A stretch of DNA of 64,000 nucleotides from Cyanobium sp. WAJ14-Wanaka (GTDB lineage Bacteria > Cyanobacteriota > Cyanobacteriia > PCC-6307 > Cyanobiaceae): positions 124,001 to 188,000 of the forward strand of contig NZ_JAGQAZ010000003.1 in NCBI RefSeq assembly GCF_024345375.1. Reading direction: 5' to 3'. The position numbers and the translations under genes are program-made. A model generated the notes under the pieces. That model was given only the letters and a program-made list of their open reading frames with translations. It did not search any database and was not told the origin of the DNA. Shown one piece after another: positions 26,704-34,618 of this stretch. Position 1 is the first letter of the stretch, and each line of letters starts with the position of its first letter.

Positions 26704-27897
26704 ATGGTGACCCAGGCCACCAATCCACCTTGGCCCCAGGCCAATTTCCCAAGCGCTGAGGGGCTGGAGCGCCAGCGCGCCTGGGTGGAGGTGGATTGCT
26801 CCGCCATTGCCGCCAATGCCCGAAGCATTCGGCTGCAACTGGCCGAATCCACCCAACTAATGGCAGTGGTCAAGGCCGATGGTTACGGCCATGGCGCTGT
26901 AGCCGTGGCCCAGGCCGCCCTTTCTGGAGGTGCCAGTTCGTTTGGGGTGGCGACCCTGGCTGAAGGCATTGAATTACGCCAGGCCGGCATCCGGGCCCCA
27001 GTACTGGTGCTGGGAAACCTCAACAGCGTTGAGGAGTTGCGCAATTGCCTGCACTGGGAGCTGATGCCCACCATTAGCGGCATGCGCGAAGCCCTGCTCT
27101 GTCAAAACCTGGCCCAAAGCAGTGGCCGGCGCATGGCCCTGCAGCTCAAGCTGGATACGGGCATGGCCCGCCTCGGGGCCGACTGGCAGGAGGGCCCCAG
27201 GATTGTGGCCGCCATCGCCGACCTAGACGCAGTAAACCTGGCGGGGGTCTATTCCCACCTGGCCAGTGCCGATGCCCCGCCCAACTCCGACGATGGCACT
27301 ACGGATGAACAGCAGCGGCGCTTCGAGGCGGTGCTTGGGGCCCTCCAGACGCAAGGCCTGGATTCGGGTTGTCGCCACCTGGCCAATTCGGCGGGCACCC
27401 TGCGCCACCAAAATCTCCACTACGACCTGGTGAGGGTTGGACTGGCCCTCTACGGCCACAGGCCCGCCGCCCATTTAGGCAATGGGATGCCCCTGAAAAG
27501 CGCCATGCGCATCCATGCGCGGGTAAGCCTGATCCGGGAGGTGGCAGCCGCGGTTGGCGTCAGCTATGGCCACCGCTTCCGCACCAGCCGGGCCAGCCGT
27601 CTGGCGGTGGTGGGGATCGGCTACGCCGATGGCGTGCCACGCCAGCTCTCAAACCAAATGGAGGTGCTGTTTGGCCAGCAGCGCCTGCCCCAGGTGGGCG
27701 CCATCACCATGGACCAGCTGGTGGTCGATGCCAGCGACTGCCCAGGCCTGGAGGTGGGTTCGGTACTGACCCTGCTGGGCGAGGAGGGCGGCCAAGAAAT
27801 CACCCCAGCCGACTGGAGTGGGCGCTGCCAAACAATCCCCTGGGAAATCCTCTGTGGCTTCAAGCACCGACTACCCAGGCTTGATGCCAAGGGCTGA
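26704..27897 (+). CDS. alr: Alanine racemase
   Basis: 397 residues; a PLP enzyme making D-alanine for peptidoglycan. The PLP lysine is in VVKADGYGHGAV (Lys57). The catalytic tyrosine region VSYGHRFRTSR and the GIGYADGVPR and GAITMDQLVVD motifs are present. The N-terminal 20 or so residues are extra and variable. Its start is 47 bp from the HNH gene start on the other strand. tRNA-Ser and a beta-lactamase-fold gene follow. Confidence 0.95.
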   Translation: MVTQATNPPWPQANFPSAEGLERQRAWVEVDCSAIAANARSIRLQLAESTQLMAVVKADGYGHGAVAVAQAALSGGASSFGVATLAEGIELRQAGIRAPVLVLGNLNSVEELRNCLHWELMPTISGMREALLCQNLAQSSGRRMALQLKLDTGMARLGADWQEGPRIVAAIADLDAVNLAGVYSHLASADAPPNSDDGTTDEQQRRFEAVLGALQTQGLDSGCRHLANSAGTLRHQNLHYDLVRVGLALYGHRPAAHLGNGMPLKSAMRIHARVSLIREVAAAVGVSYGHRFRTSRASRLAVVGIGYADGVPRQLSNQMEVLFGQQRLPQVGAITMDQLVVDASDCPGLEVGSVLTLLGEEGGQEITPADWSGRCQTIPWEILCGFKHRLPRLDAKG

Positions 27898-27944
27898 CGG
27901 CTCCCAACCAAGCGTCAGTGCACTGATAAGCTCATCGGGCCACT

Positions 27945-28033
27945 GGAGAGGTGGCTGAGTGGTTGAAAGCGGCTCCCTGCTAAGGAGTTATAGGAGGTAA
28001 CTTCTATCGAGGGTTCGAATCCCTCCCTCTCCG
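27945..28033 (+). tRNA. tRNA-Ser (anticodon GCT)
   Basis: An 89-base class II tRNA. The acceptor GGAGAGG pairs with CCTCTCC and G follows as discriminator. The anticodon loop contains GCT (ccctGCTaagg), there is a long variable arm, and the T-arm is GGTTCGAATCC. The CCA end is not encoded. Confidence 0.96.
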
Positions 28034-28047
28034 TTGTCTAAGCCAAT

Positions 28048-28079
28048 CCACCTGCCACGGCTTTAACTGCGGCAGGTGG
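28048..28079. terminator. Hairpin between tRNA-Ser and the convergent hydrolase gene
   Basis: ccacctgcc (28048-28056) and ggcaggtgg (28071-28079) are perfect 9-base arms. The 14-base loop contains the TAA stop of the minus-strand gene. No T run follows on either strand, so it may serve as an RNA 3'-end stabiliser or a weak two-way terminator. Confidence 0.5.
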
Positions 28080-28992
28080 AAGTTAGGCGTGCGGCCAACT
28101 CCGGCAGCAGTTGGACATCGCGGGCACAGCCCTCGCCCTCACTGAAGACCACCAGCAGCATGGGCCTGTGGCCTGGCGCTTCCACGTAGGCGGCGTCATG
28201 GCGTGCCTGGCTCATCCAGCCGGCCTTGCTCCACAGCCGAGCCCCCTGGGGCAGACCAGCCCCTAAAAAACCATCCACCTGGTTTTCCGGATCGGCAGCC
28301 CGCAGCTCCCGATCCAAACTGCGCTCCAGCAGCCCGCGCATGCGGCCGCAGGCGGGCGGCGAGACCAGGGCCGAAGCCATAATCCCTTGGAGCAGGCGGG
28401 CCGTTAGATCGGTGCTGAGGCGGTTACGGTTTTCCAGCTGGGCCCCGTAAAAATCCCGCTCGCGGCCAAAGGGTCCATCCCCCCAGGTTTTCTGGCAGAC
28501 ATTGCAGCCCGACCATTCAGGCCAAGCCAGCTGGCCATACCACCGGTTCACCAGCTGGCGCTGGCCAATCCAGGCTGCCATCGCTTCAGGCGCCAGCTCC
28601 GGGCCACTGGTGGTCCCGCTGAGGCGATCTACCACCAGGGAAGTGGCATCGTTGCTGGAATCTCGGATCATGGCGGCCAGGGCCCGGCGCAATTCGTCCG
28701 ATTCCTGGAGCCAATCGGCCTGGAGCCAGGCCTCAGCTGCCACCAAATAAAAAGCTTTGACCACGCTGGCTGGATAGCGGGGTCGATCTCCTGCCCAGCT
28801 GGCAGCCTGCACGGGCCTGGACCAAAACTCTGCCCCGCCCAGATCAGCTGCCTGCCCCACCAGGGAAGACTCGTAACTCAACCAGGTGATCGAGAGTTGC
28901 TGGGCCAGGCCGGGGCGGCCCTCGAGCTCCAGGGCGCGTACCAAATCGGCCAGGGTCTGGCCCATGGCCGGATCAGGGTTGTAGAACGCCAT
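28063..28992 (-). CDS. Beta-lactamase-fold serine hydrolase (class A/PBP-like)
   Basis: From ATG 28990-28992 (MAFYNPDPAMG) about 309 residues; an in-frame start at 29019 or 29067 would overlap the divergent gene. The three active-site elements of penicillin-recognising enzymes can be read: SxxK in ASVVKAFYL, SxN in DSSNDATS, and a KTG-like SKAG near the end (LWSKAGWMSQARHD). It is probably a serine hydrolase acting on peptidoglycan or a beta-lactam-like ring. No clear signal peptide is seen, which is odd for a cell-wall enzyme and leaves both start and location open. It is divergent from an NlpC/P60 gene. Confidence 0.7.
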   Translation of the reverse strand: MAFYNPDPAMGQTLADLVRALELEGRPGLAQQLSITWLSYESSLVGQAADLGGAEFWSRPVQAASWAGDRPRYPASVVKAFYLVAAEAWLQADWLQESDELRRALAAMIRDSSNDATSLVVDRLSGTTSGPELAPEAMAAWIGQRQLVNRWYGQLAWPEWSGCNVCQKTWGDGPFGRERDFYGAQLENRNRLSTDLTARLLQGIMASALVSPPACGRMRGLLERSLDRELRAADPENQVDGFLGAGLPQGARLWSKAGWMSQARHDAAYVEAPGHRPMLLVVFSEGEGCARDVQLLPELAARLTSTCRS

Positions 28993-29009
28993 CACTGCCG
29001 GCAAGCGCT

Positions 29010-29807
29010 GTGGCGACATTAGGCACCAGGAACCCTGTCGTTTTAAGCCCCGTGCCTTTGGGTTCACCTGCGGCCCCCGAATGGTTACGGGCAGGCACTA
29101 TCTGGCGGCTGCTGGGGCCGATCAACCTCTTCAGCCGTCCGAGGGGTTCCTCCCTGGCAACCCAGGCCTGGGCCGGTCGCCACCTGCTGGTGCTCGAGGG
29201 GCCAGCGCCCCAAGCCATGGCGACGGCGGCTATCTCCCGCAGATTGCCAGTGCGCCTGCTGGATGATGGCTATCCGGGCTGGATTGAAGTAGATGCCCTG
29301 CTGGGCCAGGCCGTTAGCGCCCAACGCCCGAGGAACCAGCTACTGGATCGCAGCGCCATTGCCAAGCGGCTTGATGGGGTTGTGGCGTGGGCCCTTGCCG
29401 CCCAGCAACAGGCCAACAGCTACCTCTGGGGCGGCAGCCTCGGGCCTGATTTCGACTGCTCGGGCCTACTGCAAAGTGCCTATGCCTCCCAGGGCATCTG
29501 GATACCCAGGGACGCCTACCTGCAGGAGCGCTTCTGCCAGCCGGTGGCCGTACGGCCTGGGGTGAGCCAGCTGATGTTGCCTGGAGATCTGATCTTTTTT
29601 GGCACTCCCCAGCGCTGCACCCATGTGGGCCTCCATCTGGGCCAAGGCGCCTACCTGCACAGCTCCGGGTCAAGCAACGGCCACAACGGTCTGGCCATCG
29701 ACAACCTGGCCCCCCAGAACAGCAACCCCGTGGCCTGCCACTACCGGGAAAGCCTTCGGGGCGCCGGCAGGGTAATGCGCTGCCATGACGGCACTGCTCT
29801 GCCATGA
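29010..29807 (+). CDS. NlpC/P60-family cell-wall peptidase
   Basis: 265 residues from GTG 29010; a later GTG at 29052 would avoid crowding the divergent start. The N-terminal half (about 15-110) looks like an SH3-type wall-binding region (SRRLPVRLLDDGYPGWIEV). The C-terminal NlpC/P60 domain has the catalytic Cys in GPDFDCSGLLQSAY and the His in THVGLHLGQG, with GDLIFFG between. It should cut peptide stems of peptidoglycan. No typical signal peptide is visible. The neighbouring alr, beta-lactamase-fold gene and glycosyltransferase suggest an envelope role. Confidence 0.8.
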   Translation: MATLGTRNPVVLSPVPLGSPAAPEWLRAGTIWRLLGPINLFSRPRGSSLATQAWAGRHLLVLEGPAPQAMATAAISRRLPVRLLDDGYPGWIEVDALLGQAVSAQRPRNQLLDRSAIAKRLDGVVAWALAAQQQANSYLWGGSLGPDFDCSGLLQSAYASQGIWIPRDAYLQERFCQPVAVRPGVSQLMLPGDLIFFGTPQRCTHVGLHLGQGAYLHSSGSSNGHNGLAIDNLAPQNSNPVACHYRESLRGAGRVMRCHDGTALP

Positions 29808-29849
29808 AGACCCTGCCCGCCTAGTTTCGAGGCCTGGAGCATCCACCCC

Positions 29850-30809
29850 ATGTCTGCTGTTCAGCTCTCCGTAGTGGTGCCCCTCTACAACGAGCAGGAG
29901 AGCCTCAGGCCCCTGATGGGCCAACTGCTCGGCGCCCTAAGGCCCCTGGGTTTGGGCTTTGAAATAGTGCTGGTGGATGACGGCTCCAAGGATCAAACCG
30001 CTGCCGTACTGGCCGAGCTGGGCGGGGAGGTGCCAGAGCTGGTGGCGGTGCTGTTGCGGCGCAACTACGGCCAAACAGCTGCCATGGCCGCAGGCTTCGA
30101 TGCCAGCAGCGGCGCCGTGATTGTGACCCTCGATGGGGACCTCCAAAACGATCCCGCCGACATTCCCCTGCTCCTCAACCGACTGGAGGAGGGTTACGAC
30201 CTGGTCAGCGGCTGGCGACATCGACGAAAAGACGCAGCCATCAGCCGGTTGCTGCCATCCCTGCTGGCCAATTTGCTGATCGCCCGGGTCACCGGCGTGC
30301 GCCTACACGACTACGGCTGCTCCCTAAAGGCCTACCGCCGGGAGGTGCTGGAAGACCTCAACCTCTACGGCGAACTGCATCGCTTCCTACCCGCATTGGC
30401 CTTCATCGAGGGCGCCAGGATCAGCGAAGTGAAGGTGAACCACCAACCGCGCCGTTTTGGTGAAAGCAAATACGGGATCGATCGCACCTTCCGGGTGCTG
30501 ATGGATCTGCTGACGGTGTGGTTCATGAAGCGCTTTCTGACCCGACCAATGCATGTCTTTGGCCTCTGGGGCCTCGGATCGATCGGGCTGGGAATGGTGC
30601 TCAGCTTCTATCTCCTGGGGGAAAAGGTGTTTGCCCAGGCCGACATCGGCAACCGGCCGCTGCTGATGGTGGCGTTTCTAGCCCTGATTACCGGAGTACA
30701 GCTCTTCTGCTTTGGCCTGCTGGCAGAGGTACAAATGCGCACTTATCACGAAAGTCAAGGCCGACCCATCTACCGGGTCAGGGCGGCATTGCGGGGCAAA
30801 CGCCCCTGA
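29850..30809 (+). CDS. Family 2 glycosyltransferase, polyprenyl-phosphate type
   Basis: 319 residues. The GT-A nucleotide-sugar domain has VVVPLYNEQESL at the start, DDGSKDQT, and the metal-binding LDGDLQNDP. The segment TGVRLHDYGCSLKAYRREV is typical of the dolichol/undecaprenyl-phosphate sugar transferase group (DPM1, GtrB, ArnC). Two transmembrane helices end the protein (about 229-252 and 266-290). It likely charges a lipid carrier with a sugar at the inner membrane face; the sugar is not known. Its last 40 bases overlap the convergent HEAT gene. Confidence 0.82.
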   Translation: MSAVQLSVVVPLYNEQESLRPLMGQLLGALRPLGLGFEIVLVDDGSKDQTAAVLAELGGEVPELVAVLLRRNYGQTAAMAAGFDASSGAVIVTLDGDLQNDPADIPLLLNRLEEGYDLVSGWRHRRKDAAISRLLPSLLANLLIARVTGVRLHDYGCSLKAYRREVLEDLNLYGELHRFLPALAFIEGARISEVKVNHQPRRFGESKYGIDRTFRVLMDLLTVWFMKRFLTRPMHVFGLWGLGSIGLGMVLSFYLLGEKVFAQADIGNRPLLMVAFLALITGVQLFCFGLLAEVQMRTYHESQGRPIYRVRAALRGKRP

Positions 30810-31231
30810 GGCTTGGCGCTGGCCAAGGCCCCTGGACTGCCCCTGAAAAGATCCATGGCCCGAGCCGCCTCATGGGCCACCTGGGGGCTGACATCGCGCA
30901 GGCCACGCTTCAGCAAAGGCAGGGTGCTGCGGTGGCCCCAGGCCCGAGCGGCCTGGATGGCAGCCAAGCGCGAGCCAGTATCTCCCTGGAGTTGATGTTG
31001 CAAAAGGCGAAGCAAGTCAGCTCGCTCGCGGGCCCCTGCAGGGGCAACAAAAGCTGCGGCAGTGCCGCCAGCCACGGCAGCAGCCTCCTGGACCAGCTCA
31101 ATTTGGGTCCTGTTCAACAGGGCAACGGCGGCGGCATCGAGACCGACCAGCGGCGAAGGCCGACGCCGGCTGCTTAACCACAACAGGACGGCCAAAACCG
31201 CTGCAGCTGCACCAAGGGATTGGGGGTTCAT
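30770..31231 (-). CDS. Membrane-anchored HEAT-repeat-like protein
   Basis: 153 residues starting MNPQSLGAAAAVLAVLLWL, a single N-terminal hydrophobic anchor. The rest is helical. GSRLAAIQAARAWGHRSTLPLLKRGLRD and VAHEAARAMDLF (given here in parts) resemble HEAT/PBS-lyase repeats, which usually bind proteins. No enzymatic motif. The last 40 bp overlap the glycosyltransferase gene on the other strand, and psaI starts 90 bp beyond its start. Assignment rests on repeat pattern only. Confidence 0.6.
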   Translation of the reverse strand: MNPQSLGAAAAVLAVLLWLSSRRRPSPLVGLDAAAVALLNRTQIELVQEAAAVAGGTAAAFVAPAGARERADLLRLLQHQLQGDTGSRLAAIQAARAWGHRSTLPLLKRGLRDVSPQVAHEAARAMDLFRGSPGALASAKPQGRLPRNAALTR

Positions 31232-31321
31232 GGATTGAACTTTTATGTCGCCAAATCGGGCCCAGGAAGGTGGCCCCGGGCGAGCTCTTTACAGTACCAA
31301 CGGTTGTTATTGGCCCCTGCC

Positions 31322-31438
31322 ATGACTGGAGAATTTGCTGCAGCCTGGCTGCCCTCGGTGTTCGTGCCCCTAGTAGGGATCCTTGGGCCAGCGGTGGCCA
31401 TGGCCCTGTTGTTCAACGTGATCGAAGCCCGCAACTGA
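31322..31438 (+). CDS. psaI: Photosystem I reaction centre subunit VIII
   Basis: 38 residues, [16 protein letters not shown] with one transmembrane helix ([17 protein letters not shown]) and the end VIEARN. PsaI helps dock PsaL in the photosystem I trimer. ATG 31322-31324. It lies 52 bp before psaL, the usual partner, and is too small for many automatic callers. Confidence 0.93.
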   Translation: MTGEFAAAWLPSVFVPLVGILGPAVAMALLFNVIEARN

Positions 31439-31490
31439 GCTGCGCCCTGAGCCCAATGCCCTTCCTTCTGCCGACCTACCTATCGCCACC

Positions 31491-31982
31491 ATGACCGTGA
31501 CCCCCGTGGCCGACCCCTGCGTCGGCAATTTGGCCACCCCCGTTAACAGCAGCTATTTCAGCCGGGCATTTTTGGGTGCTCTGCCGGCCTACCGCCCTTC
31601 CCTGTCCCCGAATCGCCGCGGCTTGGAAGTTGGTATGGCCCATGGCTTCTTTCTCTACGGCCCCTTTGCCATCTGCGGCCCCCTGCGCCTCACCGAGTAC
31701 GCAAGCACCGCAGGCCTCCTGGCCACCATTGGCCTGGTCTCGATCCTGACGGTTTGCCTGTCGATCTATGGCACCGCGGGCAATGGTCCGAACGTCCAGC
31801 CGGCCGATGCCACGATCGACAATCCCCCCTCCGACCTATTCACCAAGGCTGGTTGGGCTGAATTTGCCAGTGGCTTCTGGCTTGGTGGTTGCGGTGGTGC
31901 CGCCTTCGCCTGGTTCCTGGTGGGCACCTCAATCGTTGCCCCCCTGGTCAATATCGCCGGTGGCGTCTGGAGCGTTAACTAA
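31491..31982 (+). CDS. psaL: Photosystem I reaction centre subunit XI
   Basis: 163 residues, needed to form photosystem I trimers. The N-terminal [19 protein letters not shown] and [18 protein letters not shown] match the family. Three hydrophobic segments are visible, with the lumen-side [13 protein letters not shown] loop. It follows psaI on the same strand and ends 20 bp before a terminator. Confidence 0.96.
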   Translation: MTVTPVADPCVGNLATPVNSSYFSRAFLGALPAYRPSLSPNRRGLEVGMAHGFFLYGPFAICGPLRLTEYASTAGLLATIGLVSILTVCLSIYGTAGNGPNVQPADATIDNPPSDLFTKAGWAEFASGFWLGGCGGAAFAWFLVGTSIVAPLVNIAGGVWSVN

Positions 31983-32001
31983 ACCAGCCCCCAAGCTCAA
32001 C

Positions 32002-32031
32002 AAGCCCTGCCAAATCGGTGGGGCTTTTTTA
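32002..32031 (+). terminator. psaL terminator
   Basis: aagccctgcc pairs with ggtggggctt (two G-T wobbles) around a 5-base loop, followed by TTTTTT. An intrinsic terminator 20 bp past the psaL stop. Confidence 0.85.
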
Positions 32032-32103
32032 ATGGGCAGGCACTAGGCCAATCAACAAGCAGCCGCCCAATCAAGATGGCAGCAGCCAAGTCAGTACAAC
32101 CCC

Positions 32104-32340
32104 ATGACTATCCGCCCCCTGCTGCTGACTGGTTTCAGCCTGGCAGCAGCATTGCTCTTGGCTGGCTGCCAGAACTTTTGCCCCAAGGCCGAGCCAGCTG
32201 CTGCGGGCCATCAGGCCACCATCACCTGTCTGCGCAGCGAGCGCGCCCAGACCGATGGCATTGAGCTGAAGTGCGAAGACTGGAGCTACGTGCAAAAGAA
32301 CTACCCAACTGCCTCTGGCCATAAAAAACCCCCGGGGTGA
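32104..32340 (+). CDS. Small putative lipoprotein
   Basis: 78 residues. A basic start (MTIRP), a hydrophobic stretch and the lipobox LLAGC place the acylated Cys at about residue 22. The mature part is about 57 residues with three further cysteines (CPK, CLR, CED) that could form disulfides. No family recognised. The last codons (KKPPG and stop) lie inside the terminator hairpin of convergent psaB. It is flanked by the psaL and psaB terminators, so it is its own transcription unit. Confidence 0.7.
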   Translation: MTIRPLLLTGFSLAAALLLAGCQNFCPKAEPAAAGHQATITCLRSERAQTDGIELKCEDWSYVQKNYPTASGHKKPPG

Positions 32341-32349
32341 ACCGGGGGT
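32322..32349 (-). terminator. psaAB terminator
   Basis: Perfect arms acccccgg (32328-32335) and ccgggggt (32342-32349) with a 6-base loop. On the minus strand the stem is followed by TTTTTTA. The hairpin lies 35 bp past the psaB stop and overlaps the stop codon of the small lipoprotein gene on the plus strand. Confidence 0.85.
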
Positions 32350-32384
32350 GAGGTCGTCCCTCGAGGTGGAGCAAGTGGCTGAAA

Positions 32385-34598
32385 TCAGCCAAACTTGCCA
32401 GAAGTAGATGCGATCAGGAAGGCTGCGTACGTGAGTATGTAGCCGATCGTGAAGTGGGCAAGACCCACCACACGGGCCTGAACGATCGAGAGAGCCACAG
32501 GCTTATCGCGCCAGCCCACCAAGTTGGCGAGCGGAGTGCGCTGATGGGCCCAGACAATCGTCTCAATCAGTTCCTGCCAATAACCGCGCCAGGAGATCAG
32601 GAACATGAAGCCGGTGGCCCACACCAGGTGACCGAACAGGAACATCCAGGACCAGACGGCCAGGTTGTTACTGCCAAACGGGTTGTAACCGTTGATCAGC
32701 TGGGAGCTGTTGAGCCACAGGTAGTCGCGGAACCAACCCATCAGATAGGTGCTGGATTCGTTGAACTGGGCCACGTTGCCCTGCCAAATAGCAAGGTGCT
32801 TCCAGTGCCAGTAGAAGGTGACCCAACCCACGGTGTTCAGAGCCCAGAAAACCGAAAGATAGAAGGAATCCCAAGCTGAGATGTCACAGGTACCGCCGCG
32901 GCCGGGGCCGTCGCAGGGGAAGGAGTAGCCGAAGTCCTTTTTGTCGGGCATCAGCTTGGAACCCCGGGCATCCAGGGCTCCCTTCACCAGGATCAAGGTG
33001 GTGGTGTGCAGTCCCAACGCGATGGCGTGGTGCACGAGGAAGTCGCCAGGGCCAATCGGCAGGAACAGATCGCTGCTGCCGTTGATGGCATCCATCCAAC
33101 CGGGCATGTAGGCAGCACCGGCGGTGCTGGCGGCGCTGCCGGCGTTGGACAGGAGCACATCCATGCCATACATCGCCTTACCGCTAGCGGCTTGAACGAA
33201 TTGGGCAAAGACAGGCTCCACCAGGATCTGCTTCTCGGGGGTACCGAAGGCAACTACTACGTCGTTGTGGACGTAAAGACCCAGGGTGTGGAAACCGAGG
33301 AACAGGGAAACCCAGCTCAGGTGGCTGATGATTGCTTCCTTGTGCTCAAGCATCCGACCAAGGACGTTGTCCTTGTTCGCTTCCGGGTCGTAGTCGCGGA
33401 TGAAGAAGATCGCACCGTGGGCGAAGGCACCGCACATCAGGAAGATGGCGATGTACTGGTGGTGGGTATAGAGGGCAGCCTGGGTGGTGTAGTCCTTTGC
33501 GATAAACGCATAGGACGGCATCGCATACATGTGCTGCGCCACCAAACTCGTCACCACACCAAGGCTGGCCAGGGCCAAACCAAGTTGGAAGTGGAGAGAA
33601 TTGTTGATGGTGTCGTAAAGACCCTTGTGGCCAGCTCCAAGTGCGCCGCCAAAGGGGGTGCCCTTAGGGGGGTTGTGGGCATCAAGGATCTCCCGGATCG
33701 AATGCCCAATACCGAAGTTGGTCCGGTACATGTGGCCGGCGATCACAAAGAGACAGCCAATCGCCAGGTGGTGATGGGCAATGTCGGTGAGCCAGAGAGC
33801 TTCGGTTTGGGGGTGGAAACCACCAAGGAAGGTGAGGATGGCGGTGCCTGAACCCTCAGTCGTACCAAAGATTTGGTAGGCGGTATCAGGGTTCTGGGCA
33901 TATACACCCCAGTTACCGGTAAAGAACGGCGCCAGGCCGGCGGGGTGGGGCAGAACGGAAAGGAAGTTGTCCCAACCGACGTGCTGACCACGGGCCTCAG
34001 GGATGGCGACGTGCACCAGGTGACCGGCCCAAGCAATCGAGCTGAAGCCGAACAGAACAGCCAGGTGGTGGTTCAGGCGGGATTCAGCGTTCTTGAACCA
34101 GGCCAAGGAAGGCCGGAACTTGGGCTGGAGGTGTAACCAACCGGCGAACAGGGCCCAAGCCGACAGGATCATCATGAAGATGGAACCCTGGTAAAGCTCG
34201 GCGTTGGTGGTCATACCGATCGTGTACCACCAGTGGTACAGACCGGAATAGGCAATGTTCACCGGAGAAGAAGCACCCGCTTGGGTAAAGGCAGCAATTG
34301 CGCCCTCGCCAAAGTGGGGATCCCAGATCGCGTGTGCGATGGGACGGACATGCAGCGGATCGGCGACCCACTGCTCAAAGTTGCCCTGCCAGGCGATATG
34401 GAACAGGTTGCCCGAAACCCAGAGGCCAATGATGGCCAGGTGACCGAAGTGGGTGGAGAACAGCTTTTGGTAAAGCCGCTCCTCGGTCATTCCGTCATGG
34501 CTCTCGAAATCGTGAGCCGTGGCGATGCCGTACCAAATACGGCGGGTTGTCGGGTCCTGTGCCAGACCCTGGCTAAACGAAGGAAATTTCGTTGCCAT
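32385..34598 (-). CDS. psaB: Photosystem I P700 apoprotein A2
   Basis: 737 residues ([20 protein letters not shown]), one half of the photosystem I core binding P700, chlorophyll A0, phylloquinone and shared cluster FX. The FX loop [18 protein letters not shown] supplies two of the four cysteines. Eleven transmembrane helices are expected. It follows psaA by 20 bp, the near-universal cyanobacterial order, and ends at a strong terminator. Confidence 0.99.
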   Translation of the reverse strand: MATKFPSFSQGLAQDPTTRRIWYGIATAHDFESHDGMTEERLYQKLFSTHFGHLAIIGLWVSGNLFHIAWQGNFEQWVADPLHVRPIAHAIWDPHFGEGAIAAFTQAGASSPVNIAYSGLYHWWYTIGMTTNAELYQGSIFMMILSAWALFAGWLHLQPKFRPSLAWFKNAESRLNHHLAVLFGFSSIAWAGHLVHVAIPEARGQHVGWDNFLSVLPHPAGLAPFFTGNWGVYAQNPDTAYQIFGTTEGSGTAILTFLGGFHPQTEALWLTDIAHHHLAIGCLFVIAGHMYRTNFGIGHSIREILDAHNPPKGTPFGGALGAGHKGLYDTINNSLHFQLGLALASLGVVTSLVAQHMYAMPSYAFIAKDYTTQAALYTHHQYIAIFLMCGAFAHGAIFFIRDYDPEANKDNVLGRMLEHKEAIISHLSWVSLFLGFHTLGLYVHNDVVVAFGTPEKQILVEPVFAQFVQAASGKAMYGMDVLLSNAGSAASTAGAAYMPGWMDAINGSSDLFLPIGPGDFLVHHAIALGLHTTTLILVKGALDARGSKLMPDKKDFGYSFPCDGPGRGGTCDISAWDSFYLSVFWALNTVGWVTFYWHWKHLAIWQGNVAQFNESSTYLMGWFRDYLWLNSSQLINGYNPFGSNNLAVWSWMFLFGHLVWATGFMFLISWRGYWQELIETIVWAHQRTPLANLVGWRDKPVALSIVQARVVGLAHFTIGYILTYAAFLIASTSGKFG

Positions 34599-34618
34599 GA
34601 GGAAAGGTCAGGAGGAGG

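Noticed and set aside
26081-26710. A 209-codon plus-strand frame opposite the HNH gene
   Set aside because: The minus strand carries a complete HNH motif set; the plus frame has no family features and overlaps prfA.
33006-33851. A 281-codon plus-strand frame inside psaB
   Set aside because: Antisense to a certain gene, with composition set by psaB codons and no recognisable domain.
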